60,000 nt of DNA from Bolinopsis microptera (lineage: Eukaryota > Ctenophora > Tentaculata > Lobata > Bolinopsidae): the NCBI RefSeq assembly GCF_026151205.1, contig NC_087076.1:13069675-13129674 (forward strand), in the 5' to 3' direction. Position 1 is the first letter of the stretch. The number at the start of each line of letters is the position of its first letter. Position numbers and translations under genes: made by a program. Shown here piece by piece: positions 50,101 through 57,747 of this stretch. A model generated the notes under the pieces. It searched no databases. It was given only the letters and a program-made list of their open reading frames with translations, and had not been told where the DNA came from.

Positions 50101-53100
50101 GGCTTACCTGACAAGTACATTAGAATTATGAAGGCGTTCTTCACTCACACAGTTAGTGCTGTTAGGGTCAATGGAGAGGTAACAGGTTGGTTTGATGTTA
50201 ACTCGGGTACTGGGCAAGGTGATATACATTATACAGGGACCACCAGTCTTCAACTTTTGTTTGAATTTTTCAGCATACCTTATGGAACTGAACAAGGTCA
50301 TTAGCAAGGCCAGGGGGCTTTATTACAGCTGCCAGCCCCCGGGGTAGAAGAGAAACATCTCTTGGACACTGATTACGCTGATGACATGGCCATGTTAGAT
50401 AACTCAAAAGAGGGGCTGCAGGAAACCACTAACCTTCTCTGCAAATACAGTGCCTATGCGGGTCTGAAGACTAATGCTGGCAAAACACAGAGCATGGTTG
50501 TCAGCAAAAGTGCATCGCAGAGGCCGTATTCTAAAGACGACACTATGGACATCAATATGGAAGGTATTCCAATACAGCAGGTCAGCAATTTCACTTACTT
50601 GGGTGCAATCATCAGTGCGAATGGAGAAATTGACTAAGAACTATCAGCTCGAATTCAAAAGGCCTCTGGGGCATTCTATCAGCTTAGTAGTATATGGTAC
50701 AGTCGCAACATCAAGACTCCGACTAAAATCAGGATTTACAAAGCGGCTGTTCTCACTATACTGCTTTATGGAAGTGAGGTATGGAATACCACACAGACGC
50801 AGATGAAAAGATTTGAGGTGTTCCATCATAGATGTCTGAGGAGAATCCTGAAAATCAAATGGTTTTATCATGTATCTAATGCTGATGTACTTAAGCGGGC
50901 TAACATCGCCCCTGTTGATACTTTCGTACGAGCAGCTAGACTCCGACATGGTTTGGCCATGTGGTGAGGATGCCAGAAGAAAGAATACCCAACTATCTTC
51001 TGCACTGGATCCCAAAGCATGGTAAAAGGTCAAGAGGTAGACCTCGGAAAAACTGGTTGTCATGTGTCCGGGAGGATGCAGCAATCTTCACAGGTGTCGA
51101 TAACATCACGATAGAAGATGCAGAACAACAAGCTACAGACAGGGTTCACTGGAGAGGTCTAATACACCGGAGAAAAGAGTTACTATGTTGTATGTGGTGC
51201 AGGCCACTCCAACGACTAGGAGGAGACCTTTTCAAGTACAAGTAAGTACCCATTCGAAACATGTTTACAGATCATTATCAATCTTATGAAAATGTTTAAA
51301 TTTTAAAACCTTCAACATGAACACGGTCCCGACACGATACATCTGTACATACTACACAATACACATCATTAAAAAATAATATTTTAATCGAGTTGGTAAT
51401 GTTACAGTTTTCCACTGTTAATTTGGATATAGATATTCGATTGACTCGGAGCATTCAGTCGACTGTCCTCTCTGTTATATGGTGTGTAGCGTGTACTATG
51501 CCATACTGCCCGGTCACTTGTTCACTATCAACCAAATTCTCATATCATATTGATATACATTGAACGTCATTATAATCAATAATGCCCATTGCTAGGGATA
51601 TTTTGAGGAATTTAATGGGTGAAAATAAATGTTGTACTAGTACAATAAATAGAGATAAAGGTGGACACTGGACAGTAATAGTGGGGTGCAGACAATTCGT
51701 TATCAAATTCTCAGTTCAAAGTTTTAAAATTTCATATTTCGAATGGCATAGAATGGAGACAAATGGCATAAAATTCATCAAATGGCATAGAAATTTCATG
51801 GCATAAATGGAAATTTTGTTTGGCCAATTCTCCATTATGCCATTTATGCCATTGGTACCCCCCCACTGGAGACACACGGGGAAGAGAAAGAGACACTTAC
51901 CGTAGCTACTTGCATGAGATATTGGAGAGGAAGAGAAAGAGAAACACTTACCGTGGCTACTTGCATGAGATACTGGAGAGGAAGAGAAAGAGAAAGAGAA
52001 AGAGAAACACTTACCGTAGCTACTTGCATGAGATACTGGAGAGGAAGAGAAAGAGAAACACTTACCGTAGCTACTTGCAGGAGATACTGGAGAGGAAGAG
52101 AAAGAGAAACAATTACCGTGGCTACTTGCATGAGATACTGGAGAGGAAGAGAAAGAGAAAGAGAAACACTTACCGTGGCTACTTGCATGAGATACTGGAG
52201 AGGAAGAGAAAGAGAAACACTTACCGTGGCTAGGGGGGGGTCCAAGGGGAACTTTGGGGAGTTTTGGGGAACTTTTTTTTGGGGAACTTCAGGAAACCTG
52301 GGGGACTTTCCCAAAGTTCCCCAAAAAATTATCAATGAAACAAATAATTTTGGGGAATTTTGGGGAACTTTTTTTGGGGAACTTCAGAAAGTTCCCCAAA
52401 ATTCCCCAAAGTTCCCCAAAGTTCCCCAAAAAAATTATAATGCCAAACAAATTATCATGCTGCAAGTATCAACAAGTAAGTTAAGATTATACCTTATAAT
52501 AACATACATGTTAACATTAATGGGTATTAATGTATATTAGAGAAATTTTGAATAATTTTGAATAATTTTGAATAATTTTAAATAATTTATAATAATTTTG
52601 GGGAATTTTGGGGAACTTTGGGGAGTTTTGGGGAACTTATTTTTGGGGAACTTCAGAAATCTTGGGGGACTTTCCCAAAGTTCCCCAAAGTTCCCCTTGG
52701 ACCCCCCCCTGGCTACTTGCATGAGATACTGGAGAGGAAGAGAAAGAGAAAGAGAAACACTTACCGTGGCTACTTGCATGAGATACTGGAGAGGAAGAGA
52801 AAGAGAAAGAAGAAACACTTACCGTGGCTACTTGCATGAGATACTGGCACAGCAGATCCGACTGATCGTCTCCGGATTTTCCTTGCTGTATACCCCACTC
52901 AATATCTGATAATACCTGAGACAGATTTGTTTGTAAGTTTTTGCATGATTTTGATTTATGTCCAAATGCTAGGTTTAATTTTAATTTGCTAACATATTAT
53001 AAGTATTGAATATTGATATGCGGGAGACGAAAATACGAACTATACATTCGTATTTGCAGAGTAGAGGAGAGGTTGTAAAGAATAAAGGGAGCAATTAAAC

Positions 53101-53927
53101 TAGAGTATAATAAAAAATTTGCCAAGGAATAGGAATTTTAGAGCCCAAAATTAAATAGGTAATAATTATTTTAGTCTCTTGAGTCTTGACACCATTTTAG
53201 GGTTATACGGGTTCCTGCTAGTTAAACTAGTGCTTACAGAATCCACTGATGTTAGGAGTACAGAGAGTAGTTTTCCAGCTGAGTTCTCCGAAACCAACTT
53301 GTACTTCACCTGAACAAACTAACTGTTACACAAACAAACAAACAAACAAACAAACAAACAAACAAACAAACAAACACAAGGAGACTATATACTTCAATTC
53401 AGTAACCCAAAGACGGTTAAGGAGACATGAAAAAACAGAATGTAAAAGTTGTGTTACCTCGTCAATCATGCTTTCCTCATCCTCTGTCTCAATATCCCCC
53501 ATCTCAGCTAGAATGTCACGTGCTAGTGCTAGCTGTATATCCAACTGATAAACATAACTCTGGTTTAATCCGTAAACATCAAATTATCTTAATCGGAGAG
53601 GATTGATCGACCGAAACAAAAACCATAACGTAACATCACTTAATATAAAGTTAAACATCAAATACTTGTCTCTCTATAAAATTATGTCCAAAAACTGAAA
53701 TGTGCAACTTCCAAGAAGAACTATAGAAGATTACTGAAGGATGGGATATTTTTATCCGCAAGCCTAGCTCGTAACAATAGGTACCTTATCAGAAGATCGT
53801 CTCAGGGACGAGAAGAGGATGGACACAACGTCTTTAGAAAAACCAGAAGTAAGAGAGGGGTTATCAAGCGACTTGAGGAGTATGTCCTCTAGGGAACTCT
53901 GTGTTCCACACATATTGTACAACACAT
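44024..53927 (-). CDS. FANCI: Fanconi anemia group I protein, 3' part (nine exons)
   Basis: FANCI pairs with FANCD2 in the ID2 complex, which clamps DNA and is monoubiquitinated at interstrand crosslinks. Minus-strand exons: 53927-53785, 53544-53458, 53309-53238, 52915-52823, 45273-45172, 45019-44884, 44756-44610, 44509-44462, 44101-44024. Collinear with the human C-terminus: LALARDILAEMGDIE (human AKDIHNQLGDID), VLSDIEWGIQ, LSRTTKKFYNTFTL, KLAKLVGTSTNQKLYSFLIY, VPGLIYAVEQCERNLIILSK, LMEHFKRSPARDFK, and a last exon VEEDGEDTEKPKKKRKRG that keeps the EDGE motif and basic tail. All phases agree except exon 45019-44884, which leaves in phase 1 while the next enters in phase 0. The 7.5-kb intron between 52823 and 45273 holds transposons and a microexon array. 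The 5' part lies beyond the window. Confidence 0.9.
44241..44411. mobile_element. MITE with GTCACCAAGATGTAACTAGG ends
   Basis: A 171-bp near-perfect hairpin: GTCACCAAGATGTAACTAGG at the left and its complement at the right, with CTCACGCAGGAATTAG arms inside. The paralogous site near 39985 lacks it. The target duplication is unclear. Confidence 0.75.
44462..44509 (-). CDS. FANCI: FANCI exon, 16 codons
   Basis: Acceptor TTTTCAG|, donor TTCAAA|GTAAAC; codes TDLMEHFKRSPARDFK, aligned with VNLMQHMKLSTSRDFK. Confidence 0.9.
44610..44756 (-). CDS. FANCI: FANCI exon, 49 codons
   Basis: Acceptor CCATGTAG|, donor ACTAAA|GTAGGT; codes TQLFATFGIPSGTAQNAATI and VPGLIYAVEQCERNLIILSK. Enters in phase 0, one base out of step with the preceding exon. 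Confidence 0.88.
44884..45019 (-). CDS. FANCI: FANCI exon, 45 codons
   Basis: Acceptor TGTGACAG|, best donor ATATCG|GTAAAT; codes ESSHNNGILKSLEKLAKLVG and TSTNQKLYSFLIYLEQ. Leaves in phase 1; the donor or a single-base assembly error is in doubt. Confidence 0.82.
45172..45273 (-). CDS. FANCI: FANCI exon, 34 codons
   Basis: Acceptor CCCTCCCAG|, donor CTACAG|GTGGGT; codes VLSVCLTCKSPHSSSTTDLL and SRTTKKFYNTFTLQ. A run of about 28 G (C on this strand) lies 30-60 bases upstream of the acceptor. Confidence 0.88.
45756..47820. mobile_element. 2.07-kb piggyBac-like non-autonomous element
   Basis: TTAA at 45752-45755 and 47821-47824; inverted ends AGGACCAGTTAACT and AGTTAACTGGTCCT, perfect for 14 bp. 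I find no transposase ORF. Confidence 0.75.
47825..48255 (-). mobile_element. LINE 3' fragment (RT C-terminal part)
   Basis: 143 codons: LVESVLLYGSETWTMTKRLE, QRRLRLAGHAHRHPEL, NRGRPYLTLLDNLKADTG, ARLMEDRKLWRTVV. This is the region behind the RT core of CR1/RTE-like LINEs. It runs directly into the TTAA at 47821-47824, which supplies its stop codon. 5' truncated. Confidence 0.75.
48256..49190. other. Unassigned stretch between LINE remnants
   Basis: On the minus strand 48950-48838 reads ADPEEQSGKPIVHGQVLSWE then DDEAGCLGDEDD and a stop, which could be a C-terminal exon of a transposon protein. No other feature is clear. Confidence 0.25.
49190..51245 (+). mobile_element. Degenerate CR1/RTE-like LINE reverse transcriptase
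   Basis: Main frame 49297-50304: KNHKSPGVNGITNEQLKYG, NNRGITLRSTASKLLQM, FVDFKAAFDSIDRQFIW, then a break near 50250 where sequence is lost. The YADD box follows (DTDYADDMAMLDNS, 50370), and the C-terminal part RIYKAAVLTILLYGSEVW, KRSRGRPRKNWLSC runs to 51240 in shifted frames. At least three frameshifts or stops (about 49297, 50305, 50640) show it is dead. No endonuclease domain is visible upstream. Confidence 0.85.
51246..51742. other. FANCI intron, between LINE and terminal repeat
   Basis: AT-rich; nothing recognised. The weak ORF at 51582-51806 runs into the AATGGCATA repeats. Confidence 0.3.
51901..52822 (-). repeat. FANCI: Tandem array of 21-nt in-frame microexons derived from a FANCI exon
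   Basis: Downstream of FANCI exon 52915-52823 the final 21 coding bases (YLMQVAT) recur with donor CG|GTAAGTG and a polypyrimidine acceptor CTTCCTCTCCAG|. Copies: 52785-52765, 52728-52716 plus 52232-52225 (split by a MITE), 52192-52172, 52137-52117, 52085-52065, 52035-52015, 51972-51952, 51921-51901. Spacers are 29-42 nt except at the MITE. The last copy has lost its acceptor AG (AA), the fourth from the left reads YLLQVAT, and the one at 52117 has a weaker donor GTAATT. Both neighbouring exons are in phase 0, so any number of copies would keep the frame. Confidence 0.95.
52233..52709. mobile_element. G-rich MITE inside a microexon copy, TSD TGGCTA
   Basis: 477 bp with inverted ends GGTCCAAGGGGAACTTTGGG and its complement plus G/C runs; internal GGGGAACTTT words in both orientations. 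TGGCTA at 52227-52232 and 52710-52715 restores an intact array unit when joined. Confidence 0.85.
52823..52915 (-). CDS. FANCI: FANCI exon, 31 codons, source of the microexon array
   Basis: Acceptor CTGTCTCAG|, donor CCACG|GTAAGT; codes VLSDIEWGIQQGKSGDD and LLCQYLMQVAT. An internal CCAG just before TATCTC became the acceptor of the array units. Confidence 0.92.
53238..53309 (-). CDS. FANCI: FANCI exon, 24 codons
   Basis: Acceptor TTGTTCAG|, donor GATTCT|GTAAGC; codes VKYKLVSENSAGKLLSVLL, aligned with HFAIVNLRTAAPTVCLLVL. Confidence 0.9.
53333..53377. repeat. (ACAA)n microsatellite
   Basis: About eleven ACAA units in a FANCI intron. Confidence 0.95.
53458..53544 (-). CDS. FANCI: FANCI exon, 29 codons
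   Basis: Acceptor TTTATCAG|, donor GACGAG|GTAACA; codes LDIQLALARDILAEMGDIE then TEDEESMIDE. Confidence 0.92.
53785..53927 (-). CDS. FANCI: FANCI exon, 47 codons (most 5' one seen)
   Basis: Acceptor CATCTCAG|, donor GATAAG|GTACCT; codes VLYNMCGTQSSLEDILLKSL and FSKDVVSILFSSLRRS. Joins the next exon in phase 0. Assigned by position and phase; its own similarity is weaker. Confidence 0.75.
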
Positions 53928-53994
53928 CTGAGATGGGTGATCATTAACTACAATTTCAAGACGTATCAAAGTAAGATGAAAAAATCATATTGTT

Positions 53995-56900
53995 AAAATT
54001 CTGTCCCATTTCCAAATATGAACCGACATTTCCCAGATTTTTGTCCAGTGACCAGTTACTCAGTTAGTTAGTTAACTATGAATGGTATTAAACACAATTG
54101 AGGTGCTGGAAGTTTGATTCCGGCCGGAGGAAGCTTCCCAGAGAAAGAGCTACAAAACCAAAAATCGAATTTTCAAAACTCTGTCCCATTTTCAAATATG
54201 AAATTTCTAGAACCCAAATTTCCCCGATTTTTGTCCAGTGACCAATTAGCTGGCTGACTATGGGTCACATGAGACCAAATTGAGGTACTGGAAGTCAAAA
54301 TCTCGGACAAGAAACTGCAAAATAGAAAAATCTTGTCATCCAAAATGCTGTCCAATTTTCAGATTTTGAAGACGAAACTTCCAGGACCGAAATTTCCAAG
54401 TTTTCACTGAATATGTTTCGAATGACCGATTTGTCAGTCATCTATGGAAGGTATTAAACACAATTGAGGTGCTGGAAGTTTGATTCCGGCCGGAGGAAGC
54501 TTTCTAGAGAAAGAACTACAAAACCAAAAATCGAATTATCAAAACTCTGTCCCATTTTCAGATTTTGAAACCGAAACTTCCAGGACCGAAATTTCCCAGT
54601 TTTCACTGAATATGTTTCCAATGACCGATTGTCAGTCATCTATGGATGGTATTAAACACAATTGAGGTGCTGGAAGTTTGATTCCGGCCGGAGGAAGCTT
54701 TCTAGAGATAGAACTACAAAACCAAAAATCGAATTTTCAAAACTCTGTCCCATTTTCAAATATGAAATTTCTAGAACCCAAATTTCCCCGATTTTTGTCC
54801 AGTGACCAATTAGCTGGCTGACTATGGGTCACATGAGACCAAATTGAGGTACTGGAAGTCAAAATCTCGGACAAGAAACTGCAAAATAGAAAAATCTTGT
54901 CATCCAAAATGCTGTCCAATTTTCAGATTTTGAAGACGAAACTTCCAGGACCGAAATTTCCAAGTTTTCACTGAATATGTTTCGAATGACCGATTTGTCA
55001 GTCATCTATGGAAGGTATTAAACACAATTGAGGTGCTGGAAGTTTGATTCCGGCCGGAGGAAGCTTTCTAGAGAAAGAACTACAAAACCAAAAATCGAAT
55101 TATCAAAACTCTGTCCCATTTTCAGATTTTGAAACCGAAACTTCCAGGACCGAAATTTCCCAGTTTTCACTGAATATGTTTCCAATGACCGATTGTCAGT
55201 CATCTATGGATGGTATTAAACACAATTGAGGTGCTGGAAGTTTGATTCCGGCCGGAGGAAGCTTCCCAGAGAAAGAGCTACAAAACCAAAAATCGAATTT
55301 CCAAAACTCTGTCCCATTTTCAAATATGAAATTTCTAGAACCCAAATTTCCCCGATTTTTGTCCAGTGACCAATTAGCTGGTTGACTATGGGTCACATGA
55401 GACCAAATTAAGGTACTGGAAGTCAAAATCTCGGACAAGAAACTGCAAAATGGAAAAATCTTGTCATCCAAAATGCTGTCCCATTTTCAGATTTTGAAGA
55501 CAAAACTTCCAGGACCGAAGTTTCCAAGTTTTCACTGAATATGTTTCCAATGACCGATTTGTCAGTCATCTATGAATGGTATTAAACACAATTGAGGTGC
55601 TGGAAGTTTGATTCCGGCCGGAGGAAGCTTCCCAGAGAAAGAACTACAAAACCAAAAATCGAATTTTCAAAACTCTGTCCCATTTTCAAATATGAAATTT
55701 CTAGAACCCAAATTTCCCCGATTTTTGTCCAGTGACCAATTAGCTGGTTGCCTATGGGTCACATGAGACCAAATTAAGGTACTGGAAGTCAAAATCTCGG
55801 ACAAGAAACTGCAAAATGGAAAAATCTTGTCATCCAAAATGCTGTCCCATTTTCAGATTTTGAAGACAAAACTTCAAGGACCGAAGTTTCCAAGTTTTCA
55901 CCGAATATGTTTCCAATGACCGATTTGTCAGTCATCTATGGATGGTATTAAACACAATTGAGGTGCTGGAAGTTTGATTCCGGCCGGAGGAAGCTTTCCT
56001 AGAGATAGAACTACAAAACCAAAAATCGAATTTTCAAAACTCTGTCCCATTTTCAAATATGAAATTTCTAGAACCCAAATTTCCCCGATTTTTGTCCAGT
56101 GACCAATTAGCTGGTTGACTATGGGTCACATGAGACCAAATTAAGGTACTGGAAGTCAAAATCTCGGACAAGAAACTGCAAAATGGAAAAATCTTGTCAT
56201 CCAAAATGCTGTCCCATTTTCAGATTTTGAAGACGAAACTTCCAGGTAGAGGCCGAAATTTCCCAGTTTTCACTGAATATGTTGCCAATGACCGATTGTC
56301 AGTCATCTATGGATGGTATTAAACACAATTGAGGTGCTGGAAGTTTGACTCCGGCCGGAGGAAGCTTCCCAGAGAAAGAACTACAAAACCAAAAATCGAA
56401 TTTTTAAAACTCTGTCCCATTTCAAATATGAAATTTCTAGAACCCAGATTTCCCCGATTTTTGTCCAGTGACCAATTAACTGGTTGACTATGGGTCACAT
56501 GAGACCAAATTGAGTTACTGGAAGTCAAAATCTCGGACAAGAAACTGCAAAATGGAAAAATCTTGTCATCCAAAATGCTGTCCCATTTTCAGATTTTGAA
56601 GACGAAACTTCCAGGACCAAAATTTCCCAGTTTTCACTGAATATGTTTCCAATGACCGATTTTTCAGTCATCTATGAAAGGTATTAAACACAATTGAGGT
56701 GCTGGAAGTTTGATTCCATCCGGAGGAAGCTTCCCAGAGAAAGAACTACAAAACCAAAAATCGAATTTTCAGAACTCTGTCCCATTTTCAAATATGAAAT
56801 TTCTAGAACCCAAATTTCCCCGATTTTTGTCCAGTGACCAATTAGCTGGTTGACTATGGGTCACATGAGACCAAATCTCGGTACTGGAAGTCAAAATCTC

Positions 56901-57685
56901 GGACAAGAAACTGCAAAATGGAAAAATCTTGTCATCCAAAATGCTGTCCAATTTTCAGATTTTGAAGACGAAACTTCCAGGACCGAAATTTCCCAGTTTT
57001 CACTGAATATGTTTCCAATGACCGATTGTCAGTCATCTATGGATGGTATTAAACACAATTGAGGTGCTGGAAGTTTGATTCCGGCCGGAGGAAGCTTCCC
57101 AGAGAAAGAACTACAAAACCAAAAATCGAATTTTCAAAACTCTGTCCCATTTTCAAATATGAAATTTCTAGAACCCAAATTTCCCCGATTTTTGTCCAGT
57201 GACCAATTAGCTGGTTGACTATGGGTCACATGAGACCAAATTGAGGTACTGGAAGTCAAAATATCGGACAAGAATCTGCAAAATGGAAAAATCTTGTCAT
57301 CCAAAATGCTGTCCCATTTTCAGATTTTGAAGACGAAACTTCCAGGACCGAAATTTCCCAGTTTTCACTGAATATGTTTCCAATGACCGATTGTCAGTCA
57401 TCTATGGATGGTATTAAACACAATTGAGGTGCTGGAAGTTTGATTCCGGCCGGAGGAAGCTTCCCAGAGAAAGAACTACAAAACCAAAAATCGAATTTTC
57501 AAAACTCTGTCCCATTTTCAAATATGAAATTTCTAGAACCCAAATTTCCCCGATTTTTGTCCAGTGACCAATTAGCTGGTTGACTATGGGTCACATGAGA
57601 CCAAATTAAGGTACTGGAAGTCAAAATCTCGGACAAGAAACTGCAAAATGGAAAAATCTTGTCATCCAAAATGCTGTCCAATTTT

Positions 57686-57747
<62 letters not shown>

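Larger units (their letters stand above)
45473..51863. mobile_element. 6.4-kb interval with GGGGGGTACCAATGGCAT ends, TSD CACTGGAG
   Basis: Inverted ends GGGGGGTACCAATGGCAT at 45473 and its complement ending at 51863, with 8-bp CACTGGAG at 45465-45472 and 51864-51871. About 100 bp next to each end (45490-45595, 51743-51835) are direct copies of each other, full of AATGGCATA words. Inside are a piggyBac-like element and two LINE remnants, so this is probably a small MITE whose middle was expanded by duplication and insertion. Confidence 0.7.

Noticed and set aside
51820-52540. Arg/Glu-rich repeat ORFs on the plus strand
   Set aside because: They are the antisense of the FANCI microexon array and of a G-rich MITE.
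54173-57681. Repeated 60-90 codon ORFs in the satellite
   Set aside because: Same frame by-products in each satellite unit. Frames are broken in other units and there is no domain.
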